A DNA stretch of 64,000 bases from Bifidobacterium stellenboschense (lineage in GTDB: Bacteria; Actinomycetota; Actinomycetes; Actinomycetales; Bifidobacteriaceae). The stretch is from positions 1-64,000 of the forward strand of contig NZ_JGZP01000004.1 of the NCBI RefSeq assembly GCF_000741785.1. Direction: 5' to 3'. Of the stretch, positions 1 through 9,289 are shown one piece after another; the first letter of the stretch is position 1; each line of letters begins with the position of its first letter. Both the position numbers and the translations under genes were made by a program. Under the pieces are notes generated by a model, which saw only the letters and a list, made by a program, of their open reading frames with translations, was not told the DNA's origin and made no database searches.

Positions 1-179
1 CCGTAGCCTGCGGGCGCGGGCTGGCCATATGCGGGGGCGGCGGGGGCCGCGGGAGCCGGGGCGCCGTACTGAGGTGCCGGGGCGGGGGTTCCGTACTGTG
101 GCGTCTGCGAGGCGGGCGCGCCGTACTCGGGTTGTCCGTAAGGATTCTGCGGCTGGGGAGCCTGATTGTTGTCGGTCAT
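1..179 (-). CDS. Partial Pro/Ala/Tyr/Gln-rich protein, N-terminus only
   Basis: Reading the minus strand from the ATG at 177-179 gives 59 codons without a stop before the window ends. The peptide begins MTDNNQAPQPQNPYGQPEYG and continues as repeated Q-Y-G-x-P and A-P units, a low-complexity tail like those preceding membrane domains in many actinobacterial proteins (compare the gene at 17753). An AGAAGGG ribosome site lies a few bases upstream of the ATG. The functional part lies outside the window, so no role can be given. It runs in the same direction as glnA and lies downstream of it, behind a strong hairpin. Confidence 0.7.
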   Translation of the reverse strand, partial: MTDNNQAPQPQNPYGQPEYGAPASQTPQYGTPAPAPQYGAPAPAAPAAPAYGQPAPAGY

Positions 180-371
180 CTGTCATTTCCCTTCTGCTTG
201 GTTTCGGTCCGCCGTCGGATGGGACCGCGGAACCGGTATGTGCCCGTTGACACGCCACCATGCGTTTCACGGGTCGTGTACATGTCCATCGTACCGCCGA
301 AAACGACGTAAGCCCATACATCCGGATGTATATTCCAGCGAACGGGATGTGAACGGGGTGCGCGGATACGG

Positions 372-414
372 GGAAAGCCCCGCGAAGGCATGTGCATGCT
401 TCGCGGGGCTTTCC
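372..414 (-). terminator. Hairpin terminator after glnA
   Basis: A perfect 16-bp stem (GGAAAGCCCCGCGAAG and its complement) closes an 11-nt loop 28 bases beyond the glnA stop codon. There is no long T-run, so it is a strong hairpin with probable rather than certain terminator function. Confidence 0.7.
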
Positions 415-441
415 AAGGCCACGGTTTCCGAGCGTTACAAC

Positions 442-1890
442 TCAGATGTGGTAGTAGAGCTCGTACTCGAGCGGGGTCGGGGCCAGACGGGCCTGGTCGA
501 TCTCGTCGCGCTTCAGCTCGATCCAGGTCTCGATGAGATCCGGGGTGAACACATCGCCGGCGGTGAGGAAGTCGTTGTCCTCCTCAAGGGCGTTCAGCGC
601 CTCGCCGAGGGAGCTCGGCACCTGCTTGATGTTCGCGTGCTCTTCCGGCGGCAGCTCGTAGAGGTCCTTGTCGACCGGAGCCGGCGGCTCGATGTGGTTC
701 AGGATGCCGTCGAGGCCGGCCATCATCTGGGCGGAGAAGGCGAGGAACGGGTTGCAGGACGGATCCGGGGCGCGGAACTCGATGCGCTTGGAGGCGGGGG
801 AGGTGCCGGCCAGCGGGATGCGGATGGCGGCGGAACGGTTGCGGGCCGAGTAGACCAGCGAGACCGGGGCCTCGAAGCCCGGGACCAGACGGTGGAAGGA
901 GTTCAGCGACGGGTTCGTGAACGCGACGACCGCGGAGGAGTGCTTGATGAGACCGCCGATGTACCAGCGGGCGATGTCGGACAGGCCGCCGTAGCCCTGC
1001 TCATCGTAGAACAGCGGCTTGCCGTCCTTCCACAGGGACTGGTGGCAGTGCATGCCGGTGCCGTTGTCGCCGGCGATCGGCTTCGGCATGAAGGTCACGG
1101 ACTTGCCGGCGAGGGCGGCGGTCTCGTGGACGACGTACTTGTACTTCATCAGGTCGTCGCCGGCGTGCTGCAGCGTGTTGAAGCGGTAGTTGATCTCCTG
1201 CTGGCCGGCGCCCGCCACCTCGTGGTGGGAACGCTCGAGCTGCAGGCCGACCTTCTGCAGGTTGGCGACCATGTCGTCGCGCAGATCCTGGTTGTGGTCG
1301 ATCGGCGGAACCGGGAAGTAGCCGCGCTTGACGCGGTTCTTGAAGCCGATGTTCGGGGTGCCGTCCTCTTCGGTGTCGACGCCGGTGTTCCACGGGGCCT
1401 CGATGGAGTCCACCTCGTAGAAGGAGCGCTGCGCGGAGTTCTCGTAACGGACCTTGTCGAAGATGAAGAACTCGGCCTCCGGGGCGAAGGACGCGGTGTC
1501 GGCGATGCCGGTGGACTTCAGGTAGGCCTCGGCCTTGCCGGCGACCTGACGCGGGTCGCGGGAGTACGGCTCATCGGTCAGCGGGTCGACGATGGAGAAG
1601 GAAACGTCCAGGGTCTTGTGCTTGCGGAACGGGTCGATGAAGGCGGTGGTCACGTCCGGGACCAGCTTCATGTCGGACTCGTTGATGGCCTGGAAGCCCT
1701 GCACGGACGAGCCGTCGAACGGCATGCCGTCGGTGAATGCGTTGTCCAGGAACTCGCTGACCGGAACGGTGAAGTGCTGCTGCACGCCGATCAGATCGGT
1801 GAAACGGACGGAGACGTACTCGACGCCTTCCTTGTTGATGAGGGCTTCGGCCTCTTCCGGCGTATGGGCGAAGATCTTGTTCTCAGCCAC
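442..1890 (-). CDS. glnA: Type I glutamine synthetase
   Basis: 482 residues, the normal length for a dodecameric bacterial glutamine synthetase (GSI). It makes glutamine from glutamate, ammonia and ATP in the cytoplasm. The N-terminal beta-grasp region ([18 protein letters not shown]) and the catalytic domain with the family motifs (EAEFF, NGSGMH-like [10 protein letters not shown]) are visible. The motif DLYELPPEE near residue 411 matches the tyrosine loop adenylylated by GlnE in GSI-beta enzymes, so post-translational control by adenylylation is expected from family knowledge. An AAAGGAGCGATC ribosome site precedes the ATG. It is transcribed alone, bounded by a hairpin at its 3' end. Confidence 0.97.
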   Translation of the reverse strand: MAENKIFAHTPEEAEALINKEGVEYVSVRFTDLIGVQQHFTVPVSEFLDNAFTDGMPFDGSSVQGFQAINESDMKLVPDVTTAFIDPFRKHKTLDVSFSIVDPLTDEPYSRDPRQVAGKAEAYLKSTGIADTASFAPEAEFFIFDKVRYENSAQRSFYEVDSIEAPWNTGVDTEEDGTPNIGFKNRVKRGYFPVPPIDHNQDLRDDMVANLQKVGLQLERSHHEVAGAGQQEINYRFNTLQHAGDDLMKYKYVVHETAALAGKSVTFMPKPIAGDNGTGMHCHQSLWKDGKPLFYDEQGYGGLSDIARWYIGGLIKHSSAVVAFTNPSLNSFHRLVPGFEAPVSLVYSARNRSAAIRIPLAGTSPASKRIEFRAPDPSCNPFLAFSAQMMAGLDGILNHIEPPAPVDKDLYELPPEEHANIKQVPSSLGEALNALEEDNDFLTAGDVFTPDLIETWIELKRDEIDQARLAPTPLEYELYYHI

Positions 1891-2131
1891 GATCGCTCCT
1901 TTTATCGAAATGATTTACAGGACTAAAGCATAGGAACGTGCGTTTCGCGCGCTCGAAACTTCGGTTACGAGAATGTTTCGGGACAGGTAACGGAAGCCGT
2001 TAATCGTTGCGTTGGCGCGGTTCGCCGGGCGTGCGGGGGAGCGGCGGCCGGCGTCGTCCTGTCCGGAACGCGGACGGTGGAAACGCGGACGGCCGGCGTC
2101 GTGCGGCGGACCCGCGGTCGTCCGGATACGC

Positions 2132-2166
2132 GAGGACCCCGATCGCCGGTGACGATCGGGGTCCTC
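2132..2166 (-). terminator. Hairpin after the DUF4191 gene
   Basis: A perfect 14-bp stem (GAGGACCCCGATCG with its complement) and a 7-nt loop lie 28 bases past the stop of the DUF4191 gene. It is the only clear structure in the 303-base gap 1891-2193; the rest of the gap (about 1891-2131) should hold the glnA promoter, but no unambiguous -35/-10 pair could be picked. Confidence 0.65.
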
Positions 2167-2193
2167 ATACGGCTCGGGAAGCGCCGCGAGGCG

Positions 2194-2982
2194 TCAGCGT
2201 CCGCGCATCGCGCGACGGCTGACCTTCTGCATGCGGTTCGGGTCGACGCCCTTCGGGATGCCGTAGCCGCGTTTCGCCTGCAGGGTGCGCAGACGGTCGT
2301 TGAGGATGGCCAGCTCCTCCTTGGTGAGGATGAAACGGCGGCGCGGATGGATCGACGCCATGAGCTTGTTGGAGTGGTTGGTCGGCACGTAGCTCTTCTT
2401 GCGGGTGATGGTCTTGCGCAGGTCACGCAGGCGCGTGGTGCCGTTGGAACCGTCGCCCATGATGATGCGGTAGACGGGGATGGAGGAGCCGGCGGTCACG
2501 CCCTTGATCTCATGCTCCTGACGGTCCATCTGACGCTTGATGCGGTCGTGGCCGCCCTCGCCGAGCAGATAGATGCCGTTGTAGCCGGTGCCGCGCCAGA
2601 TGGCGTCCTTGGTGCGGGCGTCCACCCACACGGGCTGCTCCGGGAAGGTGAAGCCGGCCTTGGTCATGTTGCTCAGCACGCTGACCGCCGCGCCCGGACG
2701 GCCTTCCAGCTGCTTGTAGCCGACCTTGTCCGCGCGGTTGGTGAGCACCATCGTGCCGAGCAGGATGCCGAGCATGACGGCGGCGATGATGGTGAGAATC
2801 CAGGTGAGCCACATCCACTTCATCACGAGGCCGAGGATCACAGCCAGCACGATCGGGGCGACGAACGCGCCGCCGCACAGCCACGGCAGCTGCTTGTCGT
2901 CCTTGTAGGTGAACTTGAAGATCTGGATGATCTGCTTGATCGTGCTGTTCTTCTTGGGCTTCTTCTCGTCCTTGTCAGCCAT
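2194..2982 (-). CDS. DUF4191 membrane protein
   Basis: 262 residues. A charged N-terminus (MADKDEKKPKKNS) is followed by two adjacent hydrophobic segments at about residues 35-55 and 58-80, then a mostly soluble basic C-terminal domain ending in RRAMRGR. The pattern and the sequence around RPGAAVSVL and EQPVWVDARTKDAIWRG fit the actinobacterial DUF4191 family, whose function is unknown. Gene position between glnA and lpd is the usual one in bifidobacteria. It is probably an integral membrane protein with a cytoplasmic C-terminal domain. Confidence 0.85.
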   Translation of the reverse strand: MADKDEKKPKKNSTIKQIIQIFKFTYKDDKQLPWLCGGAFVAPIVLAVILGLVMKWMWLTWILTIIAAVMLGILLGTMVLTNRADKVGYKQLEGRPGAAVSVLSNMTKAGFTFPEQPVWVDARTKDAIWRGTGYNGIYLLGEGGHDRIKRQMDRQEHEIKGVTAGSSIPVYRIIMGDGSNGTTRLRDLRKTITRKKSYVPTNHSNKLMASIHPRRRFILTKEELAILNDRLRTLQAKRGYGIPKGVDPNRMQKVSRRAMRGR

Positions 2983-3108
2983 TCTTCCCTCGCTTGGAGT
3001 CGGATTTGCGCATACTGGCCGTTGATTCTACCAGCATGCGTGCCCCGGGGCGTGGCGTGTTTCCGGGACACGTGGTCAGTGCGTGGTCGGTGTGTGGTCG
3101 GCGCGCGG

Positions 3109-4644
3109 TCAGCGCGTGTGCAGCGGACGCCCGTCCGCCTTGAGCAGCGCCTCGCCGAGCGTCTCGCTGAACGTGGGATGCGGGTGGATGAGCCGCGCCG
3201 CCTCGGCGAGCGGCACCCGGTTGCCGACGAGCTGCTCCGCCTCGGCGATCAGGTCCGAGGCGACCGGCGCGACGATGTGCACGCCGAGCACGACCGGCAC
3301 GTCCGGCCGGTCCGCGCGTTCGCCGCTGACGACCGTCATCGCCCCGCCGACGCCGCTCATCAGCATGCGCGCGTTGCCGAGCATCGGATACGCGGTTTCC
3401 TTGACGTTGTTGAGATTCGGGTCGGCGGTCGCCTCCTGGCCGGTCAGTCCCACGCACGCCGCTTCCGGGTGGGAGAACACGATCTGCGGCACGGTGGTCT
3501 CGTCCACCGGCTTCGGGTCGAGTCCGGCGATCGCCTCGGCGACCGTCACGCCCTGTTCGAACGCGCGATGCGCGAGCGCGTGTCCGGCGACGATGTCGCC
3601 CACCGCCCACACGTGCGGCGCGTGCGTGCGCCCGAGCGCGTCGCACGCGACATAGCCGTGGTCGTCGAGCGTGACGCCGGCGCGCGCGAGCCAGTCGAAC
3701 CGCGTGTTCGGGTCGCGTCCGATCGCGGCGAGCACGATCTCGCCGTACGCCTCGTGATCGGCGTCGCCGCTGTCGCACGTGTAGTGGACGGTCGCGCCGA
3801 GGTTCGCGCCGGTCTCGACGCGCGTGACGGCAGTGCCTTTGACGACCTTCACGCCCTGACGCGCCAGTTCGCGCGTCAGGGTCGTGGCGGTGCGCCGGTT
3901 CCAGCCGGACAGCACGCGGTCCTTGCGGATGAGGAGCGTCACGTCCACGCCGGCCGCGTTCCACATGGACGCGAATTCGACGGCGACCGCGCCCGCGCCG
4001 ACGATGACCGCGGAGGCGGGGAACTCGTCGAGTTCCAGCGCCTGCGTGGAGTCGATGAGCGCGCCGGCGAACGGGATGCCGGGCAGCGGGCGCGGTTCGG
4101 CGCCGGTAGCGAGGATCACGTCGCCCGCCTCGATGACGACGGTCGGGGCCAACGGCTCGGCGGCCTGGGCCTTGCGGAATCGTTCGACCGGGTCTCCGGC
4201 GACGGTCACGGCGAGGTTCGCGCCGGCCGCGGCGTCGGCGGTTCCGGCGACCTCGCGCAGATCCGTGGCCGCGCCGTGGAACACGGTGACGCCGCGATGC
4301 GCGAGCAGGGCCGCAAGTCCGCCCGTCATCGTCTCGACCACATGCCTGCGGTAGTCTCGCAGCGTGCCGTAGTCGATGCCGTCCACGTGCGCCTGCACGC
4401 CGAGCTCGGCCGCACGGTGCACGGTGTCGATGGTGTGCGTGGCGGTGATGAGCGCCTTCGACGGGATGCACCCGCGGTTGAGGCATGTGCCGCCGAGCGT
4501 CGCGTCCCGTTCGATGAGGGCGACGGACTTGCCGAGTTCCGCCGCGCGCAACGCCGCCGAATAGCCGCCGGGTCCCGCGCCGATGATCGCGATGTCGAAT
4601 GATTCGTTGATTCCGTTCATGCCGCCCATGATAGCCGCACTCAC
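3109..4644 (-). CDS. lpdA: Dihydrolipoamide dehydrogenase (E3)
   Basis: 511 residues from a GTG start. The FAD-binding motif IIGAGPGGYSAA is near residue 20, the redox-active disulfide is in GGTCLNRGCIPSK, the second Rossmann fold has VIVGAGAVAVEFA, and the C-terminal HPHPTFSE gives the catalytic His-Glu pair, so the enzyme looks intact. The family oxidises dihydrolipoyl groups of 2-oxoacid dehydrogenase or glycine-cleavage complexes with NAD. Bifidobacteria generally lack a pyruvate dehydrogenase complex, so the physiological partner is unclear. The proposed SD (AAGGGGAG) lies in a palindromic repeat at 4648-4692; an ATG at residue 9 is an alternative start. Confidence 0.92.
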   Translation of the reverse strand: MSAAIMGGMNGINESFDIAIIGAGPGGYSAALRAAELGKSVALIERDATLGGTCLNRGCIPSKALITATHTIDTVHRAAELGVQAHVDGIDYGTLRDYRRHVVETMTGGLAALLAHRGVTVFHGAATDLREVAGTADAAAGANLAVTVAGDPVERFRKAQAAEPLAPTVVIEAGDVILATGAEPRPLPGIPFAGALIDSTQALELDEFPASAVIVGAGAVAVEFASMWNAAGVDVTLLIRKDRVLSGWNRRTATTLTRELARQGVKVVKGTAVTRVETGANLGATVHYTCDSGDADHEAYGEIVLAAIGRDPNTRFDWLARAGVTLDDHGYVACDALGRTHAPHVWAVGDIVAGHALAHRAFEQGVTVAEAIAGLDPKPVDETTVPQIVFSHPEAACVGLTGQEATADPNLNNVKETAYPMLGNARMLMSGVGGAMTVVSGERADRPDVPVVLGVHIVAPVASDLIAEAEQLVGNRVPLAEAARLIHPHPTFSETLGEALLKADGRPLHTR

Positions 4645-4647
4645 TTG

Positions 4648-4692
4648 GCTCCCCTTGCAGGGGAGCTGTCGGCGAAAGCCGACTGAGGGGTA
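4648..4692. repeat. Modular palindromic repeat, copy A
   Basis: A CCCC-loop-GGGG palindrome followed by a second stem (GTCGGC ... GCCGAC) and the tail TGAGGGGTAG. It belongs to the repeat family seen at 6934, 9323, 21036, 24946, 49166, 49957 and 50988. One arm supplies the purine-rich ribosome site of lpdA. Confidence 0.7.
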
Positions 4693-4758
4693 GACAACAA
4701 CAATGAGGGGTGGACGGGCATCAGCCCATCCACCCCTCGTCAGTCCGTCGGGTGCATA

Positions 4759-5388
4759 TCATTCCGGGAAGTGGCCGCGCTTCGGCTCGCGCGGCTTCGG
4801 AAGCCTCCAGCGGCGCATCTGGATGGCGCGGCTCCACGCGTAGGACGCGGAACGCGAGCCCTTCGCCACGGCGCGTTCGCCGTACTTGGCGACGAGCTTC
4901 TTCTTGAGCTTGCGCCACATGAGCCACACGTCGATGACCACCGCGATCAGGTACGCGTACATGAGCAGCATCATGATCATCGAAGCGGTCTGGTTCTGCG
5001 CGACGGACGTGATGATCATCGAGGCGATGAGGATCACGAACGCGACCGGGATGAAGAACTCGCCGATGTTGAAGCGGGCGTCCACGTAGTCGCGGATGTA
5101 GATGCGCCACGGCAGGCGCTCCGCCTTCGGCATGTGGTTGATGTCGCCCTTCTGCATCGCCTCGTATTCGGCGTTCTCACGCTCGCGCATCTTCGCCTTC
5201 GCGGCCTTCGCGCTCGCCTTGCGGTCGGTCGGCACCAGCGGACGCACGCCGGCGGCCTGCGCCTGCTTCATCTTCGGGGTGGGCGCGTTCTTCGTGCGGT
5301 CCTTCCTCACCGGCTTCGCAGGCTGTTCGGCCGCTTCCTCGACCGGCTCCTGCGCGGATTCCTTCTTCTTCAACGGGTTCCATGTCAT
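4759..5388 (-). CDS. DUF3043 membrane protein
   Basis: 209 residues. A basic, Lys/Ala/Pro-rich cytoplasmic N-terminus (to about residue 95) contains the family-like stretch GDINHMPKAERLPWRIYIRDYVDARFNIGEF. Two transmembrane segments follow at about residues 111-130 and 136-158, then a basic C-terminus (AVAKGSRSASYAWSRAIQMRRWRLP). This matches DUF3043, an uncharacterised actinobacterial family. It is divergent from the dipeptidase gene at 5532, with a 143-base shared upstream region. Confidence 0.87.
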   Translation of the reverse strand: MTWNPLKKKESAQEPVEEAAEQPAKPVRKDRTKNAPTPKMKQAQAAGVRPLVPTDRKASAKAAKAKMRERENAEYEAMQKGDINHMPKAERLPWRIYIRDYVDARFNIGEFFIPVAFVILIASMIITSVAQNQTASMIMMLLMYAYLIAVVIDVWLMWRKLKKKLVAKYGERAVAKGSRSASYAWSRAIQMRRWRLPKPREPKRGHFPE

Positions 5389-5531
5389 GCTTGCAGGTTA
5401 CGGTGACGTCTAGACGCGCGCAGAACGGCGAAACGGCACCAAAACAAGGCCGGAGGGCCGGTCTCGTTTTGGATCGCCGCCCATGCGCGACCACATGACA
5501 TCTATAGACACCTATATATAAGGAGAGGCAC

Positions 5532-6899
5532 ATGGCCCAGCTCACCGTGGACGAGGTCCGCGCCCGCGTGGAATCCGACTGGACGCGCATCGTAGACGTC
5601 CTCAACCGCAAGATCGCCTTGAAGTCCGTGTCCGCGGAAGGCATCACCGGCGAACACATGAAGCGTTCCGCCGAATTCGTCGCCGACCAGCTGCGCGAGG
5701 TCGGCGTCGACGCGAAGGTCGTCCAGTCCTCGAACCCGGACGGCACGCCCGGCGCGTGGGAGGTCATCGGCTCGCGCATCGTCGACGAGTCCGCGCCCAC
5801 CGTGCTCCTCTACGCGCACCACGACGTGCAGCCCGTGCCGGACGCGTCCGCGTGGAACACCGACCCGTTCGTCGGCACCGAGATCGACGGCCGACTCTAC
5901 GGCCGCGGCTCGGCCGACGACGGCGGCGGCATCGCCATCCACTCCGGCGCGCTGAAGGCGCTCGGGGATGACCTCAAGGTCAACGTCAAGGTGTTCATCG
6001 AAGGCGAGGAGGAGATGGGCTCCCCGAGCTTCATCCCGTTCATCGAGGCGCATAAGAGCGAGTTCGAATCCGACGTGATCATCGTCGCCGACTCCGGCAA
6101 CTGGTCGGCGGACATCCCGTCCCTGACCACCTCGCTTCGCGGCAACACCTGCGTCGACGTGACCGTGCGCGGATTGAAGCACCCGGTCCACTCCGGACAG
6201 TACGGCGGCCCGATCCTCGACTCGAACACGCTCGCCGCGATGCTCATCGCCTCCCTGTACGACGCGAACGGCGACCTCGCCGTGCCCGGCGTCGCAGCCG
6301 AGGAGCCAATCGGCGGACTCCAGCGAGACCTCGACGAGGCGTCCGTGCGCGCCGACGCCGGTGTCGTCGACTCCTACACGCTCGCCGGCACCGGCTCGCT
6401 CGCCTCGCGCCTGTGGACCAAGCCGAGCCTGACCGTCATCGGCTTCGACGCGCACCCGGTCAACGGCTCGTTCAACGTGATCAGCCCCGAGACCCGCTTC
6501 CGCCTGTCCCTGCGCACCGCGCCGAACCAGCGCCCCGAAGAGGCGCAGGACGCGCTCGCCACGTACCTTGAAACCCACGCGCCGTTCGGCGCCGAGGTCG
6601 AGGTGACCAAGCTGGAGAACGGCATGGGCTGGGGCATGGACCCGGACGCGGTCGCCACCAAGGACGCGCTCGAAGCGATGGAGCAGGCGTTCGGCGTCGC
6701 CCCCATCAACAAGGGCGAAGGCGGCTCCATCCCGTTCATCCCCGAACTGCAGCGCATCTTCCCCTCGGCGCAGGTGCTCGTCACCGGCCCGGAGGATCCG
6801 AAGGCCAACGCGCACAGCCCCAACGAGTCCATCTCGCTGTCCGGCCTGAAGAACAACGTCATCACCGAAGCCCTCCTGCTCGACAAGCTCGGCAGGTGA
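5532..6899 (+). CDS. M20 family metallo-dipeptidase
   Basis: 455 residues. Zinc-ligand motifs of the M20 peptidase family are present: YAHHDVQPVP (His and the catalytic Asp), GRGSADDGGG (bridging Asp), the catalytic pair in IEGEEEMGSPS, a later VADSGNW acidic residue, and HSPNES near the C-terminus. The dimerisation (lid) domain sits between about residues 195 and 330. The family hydrolyses dipeptides or related N-acyl amino acids in the cytoplasm. The ribosome site AAGGAGAGG is 6 bases before ATG. It is monocistronic, followed by a palindromic repeat and then the riboswitch of ykoE. Confidence 0.93.
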   Translation: MAQLTVDEVRARVESDWTRIVDVLNRKIALKSVSAEGITGEHMKRSAEFVADQLREVGVDAKVVQSSNPDGTPGAWEVIGSRIVDESAPTVLLYAHHDVQPVPDASAWNTDPFVGTEIDGRLYGRGSADDGGGIAIHSGALKALGDDLKVNVKVFIEGEEEMGSPSFIPFIEAHKSEFESDVIIVADSGNWSADIPSLTTSLRGNTCVDVTVRGLKHPVHSGQYGGPILDSNTLAAMLIASLYDANGDLAVPGVAAEEPIGGLQRDLDEASVRADAGVVDSYTLAGTGSLASRLWTKPSLTVIGFDAHPVNGSFNVISPETRFRLSLRTAPNQRPEEAQDALATYLETHAPFGAEVEVTKLENGMGWGMDPDAVATKDALEAMEQAFGVAPINKGEGGSIPFIPELQRIFPSAQVLVTGPEDPKANAHSPNESISLSGLKNNVITEALLLDKLGR

Positions 6900-6933
6900 G
6901 CGGGCGCCACGCTCGACGGCGACAATCCGTCAC

Positions 6934-6978
6934 AGCCCCCTCTGACGAGGGGGCTCCCGGCGAAGCCGGGTGGGGGAG
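6934..6978. repeat. Modular palindromic repeat, copy B
   Basis: Palindrome AGCCCCCTctgacGAGGGGGCT joined to a second stem (CCCGGC gaa GCCGGG) and a GTGGGGG tail. It has the same modular plan as copy A and lies between the dipeptidase and the TPP riboswitch; it may also terminate the dipeptidase transcript. Confidence 0.65.
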
Positions 6979-7014
6979 AGACGAACCCTTGATTTCGTCG
7001 GTTCGGTCGTTTAT

Positions 7015-7124
7015 GGTGGAGGGCTGACACGGGAGCCGCTCGAAGGCGGCTGAGAGGGGACCGCAACGGGTCCCGACCGATGGAACGTGGACGGGCAATG
7101 CCGACCACGGAACTGTCCTCCACC
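7015..7124 (+). promoter_or_regulatory. TPP riboswitch (THI element)
   Basis: Closing stem P1 pairs GGTGGAGG (7015-7022) with CCTCCACC (7117-7124). Inside are the hallmark THI-box strings: GGCTGAGAGG for the pyrimidine-sensing arm, and ACCGATGGAAC with GGGCAATGCC for the pyrophosphate arm. It ends 39 bases before the ykoE start with no terminator between, so translational control by hiding the ribosome site is the likely mode in this high-G+C organism. Confidence 0.93.
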
Positions 7125-7163
7125 CGTGCCTTCGAAGGAAGCAAGAGAGAAAGGCACATCATC

Positions 7164-7763
7164 ATGGCCGAAACCGTCGCCAAGACCAACTACAAGTGGC
7201 GCGTCGTCGACATCGTCGTCGCCGCCATCATCGCCGTCGCATCCGGTGTCATCTTCTGGGGCTGGGACGTCGTCTGCGCCGCCCCGCTCGCCCTGTTCGA
7301 AGCCGTCACCCCCGGCTTCGAAGGCCTGCTCAACGGATTCTGGCTGTTCGCCGGCCCGCTCGCCGCCATCATCGTGCGCAAGCCGGGCGCCGCCCTCTTC
7401 GCCGAGACCCTCGCCGCGTTCCTCGAGCTCACGCTCGGCAACCAGTGGGGCGTCGGCGGCTCGCTCATCGTCGGCATCATGCAGGGCCTCGCCGCCGAAA
7501 TCGCCTTCGCGATCTTCGCGTGGAAGCAGTGGAACATCGGCACCACCATCCTGTCCGGCGCGCTCGCCGGCGTCGCCTGCTGGGCCTACTACTGGATGAC
7601 CAACCCCGGCTGGAACGCGATGCGCGTCAGCTGGTACCTCGTCGGCTCCATTATTTCCGGCGTCATCATCGCCGGCGCGCTCATGTGGGCGCTGCACAAG
7701 GCGATCGCCGCCACCGGCGTGCTCGACCGCTTCGCCTCCGGCCGCGCCGAGGCGCGCGTCTGA
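7164..7763 (+). CDS. ykoE: ECF-type thiamine/HMP transporter, substrate-binding membrane subunit
   Basis: 199 residues with about five to six hydrophobic segments. YWMTNPGWNAMRVSWYLVG and GNQWGVGGSLIVGIMQGLAAEI resemble YkoE, the membrane substrate-specificity protein of the YkoEDC transporter of bifidobacteria and bacilli, assigned to thiamine or its hydroxymethylpyrimidine precursor. The ATG at 7164 is preferred over an in-frame start at 7080 because the latter lies inside the riboswitch; AGAAAGG precedes 7164. Its stop overlaps the ykoD start (TGATG), and the TPP riboswitch upstream supports the role. Confidence 0.9.
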   Translation: MAETVAKTNYKWRVVDIVVAAIIAVASGVIFWGWDVVCAAPLALFEAVTPGFEGLLNGFWLFAGPLAAIIVRKPGAALFAETLAAFLELTLGNQWGVGGSLIVGIMQGLAAEIAFAIFAWKQWNIGTTILSGALAGVACWAYYWMTNPGWNAMRVSWYLVGSIISGVIIAGALMWALHKAIAATGVLDRFASGRAEARV

Positions 7764-9286
7764 TGCGCATCACGCCCGCCCGCGTCGAGGCGAAGGATTG
7801 GGGATGGCGTCACGCCACGCGCAAGGACTTCGCCCTGCGCGGGCTCGATTTCGACATCCGCCCCGGGGAGCACGTGCTGCTCCTCGGCGCCTCCGGGGCG
7901 GGCAAAAGCACGCTCATGGCCGGACTGGCCGGCGTGCTCGGCGGATCCGACGAGGGCGAGCAGGAAGGCTCGCTCACCATCGACGGCGTCGAAGCCGGCA
8001 TCGCCCGCGGCAAGGCCGGCCTCGTGCTGCAGGACCCGGATTCGCAGATCATCCTCGAACGTGTGGGCGACGACGCGGCCTTCGGCTGCGAGAACCTCGC
8101 CGTCCCGCGCGACGAGACGTGGCGGCGCGTGCGCGAATCACTCGACCTGGTCGGCCTGAAGGACATCGACCTCGACCGGTCCACGCGCCACCTGTCCGGC
8201 GGACAGCGGCAGCGTCTCGCGCTCGCCGGCGTGCTCGCCATGCAGCCGGGGCTCCTGCTGCTCGACGAGCCGACCGCCAACCTCGATCCGGAAGGCGTGC
8301 GCGAAGTGCACGACGCGGTGCGCGACGTGCTCGAACGCACTGGGCAGACCATGGTCGTCGTCGAACACCACATCGACGTGTGGATGGACCTGATCGACCG
8401 CGTCATCGTCATCGGCCATCCCGACCCGGATTCGCACGTGGGCGGCGTCATCGCCGACGGAAGACCGGATGAGGTGTTCGGCGAGTACGGCGATCTGCTT
8501 GCGCGAGGCGGCGCATGGGTGCCGGGACGCGCGATCCCGGACCGTGCGCCGGCGCGCGTGCGCGCGGACGGCGACGCGGCCGGAGAGGCCGGTGCCGCCG
8601 GAACGCGTGACGACCACCGCGAACCCGCGCTCGCTACCGAGGATTTGAGCTTCGGCCGCGGATTCCCGCTCGGCGAGCACATCAATCTCGAATTCTTCGC
8701 CGGCGAGGTGACGGCCCTGATGGGGCCGAACGGCGCCGGAAAATCCACGCTCGCGCTGACGCTCGCCGGACTCCTCAAGCCGCTCGCCGGGCATGTGCGC
8801 GTGCGCGCCGACATCGCCGAAGGCGCGCGCGGCGACGAGCCGGACAAGTGGAGGAGCCGCGAACTGCTCGGCCGCATCGGCATGGTCTTTCAGGAGCCGG
8901 AACACCAGTTCGCCGCGGCGCTCGTACGCGACGAGGTTGCCATCGGACCGAAGTCGATGGGCGCCGACGAGACGCGCGCGTACGCGACTGCCGACAAAAT
9001 GCTCGAACGGATGAACCTCTCGCGGTTCGCCAAAGCCAACCCGTACACGCTGTCCGGCGGCGAGAAGCGGCGACTGTCCGTCGCCTCCATGCTGGCCGGT
9101 GCGCCGAAGATTCTCGTCATGGACGAGCCGACCTTCGGCCAGGACTTCACCACGTGGACCGAGATGGTCGACCTCATCGCCAAGGTGCGCGACCAGGGTT
9201 CCGCGGTCATCATCGTCACGCACGACGAGGCGCTCGTCAGGGCGCTCGACGCGCGTCGCATCATGTTCGGATTCGCAGGGGAGTGA
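7763..9286 (+). CDS. ykoD: ECF-type transporter, fused double ATPase subunit
   Basis: 507 residues with two ABC ATPase domains. Domain 1 has Walker A GASGAGKST (residues 42-50), signature LSGGQRQRLAL (about 143) and Walker B LLLLDEP. Domain 2 has Walker A GPNGAGKST (about 320), signature LSGGEKRRLS (about 432) and Walker B ILVMDEP. Fused ATPases of this type energise ECF-like transporters and are the standard partner of YkoE. It starts in the overlap with ykoE and is 3 bases from ykoC, so all three are one transcript under the TPP riboswitch. Confidence 0.93.
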   Translation: MRITPARVEAKDWGWRHATRKDFALRGLDFDIRPGEHVLLLGASGAGKSTLMAGLAGVLGGSDEGEQEGSLTIDGVEAGIARGKAGLVLQDPDSQIILERVGDDAAFGCENLAVPRDETWRRVRESLDLVGLKDIDLDRSTRHLSGGQRQRLALAGVLAMQPGLLLLDEPTANLDPEGVREVHDAVRDVLERTGQTMVVVEHHIDVWMDLIDRVIVIGHPDPDSHVGGVIADGRPDEVFGEYGDLLARGGAWVPGRAIPDRAPARVRADGDAAGEAGAAGTRDDHREPALATEDLSFGRGFPLGEHINLEFFAGEVTALMGPNGAGKSTLALTLAGLLKPLAGHVRVRADIAEGARGDEPDKWRSRELLGRIGMVFQEPEHQFAAALVRDEVAIGPKSMGADETRAYATADKMLERMNLSRFAKANPYTLSGGEKRRLSVASMLAGAPKILVMDEPTFGQDFTTWTEMVDLIAKVRDQGSAVIIVTHDEALVRALDARRIMFGFAGE

Positions 9287-9289
9287 CCC

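Noticed and set aside
442-1926. Long plus-strand open frames opposite glnA and other G+C-rich genes
   Set aside because: They are antisense shadows created by third-position G/C bias, with no family motifs or ribosome sites.
7080-7163. Longer ykoE product starting inside the riboswitch
   Set aside because: The extra codons coincide with conserved TPP-aptamer bases and have no ribosome site; the ATG at 7164 has one.
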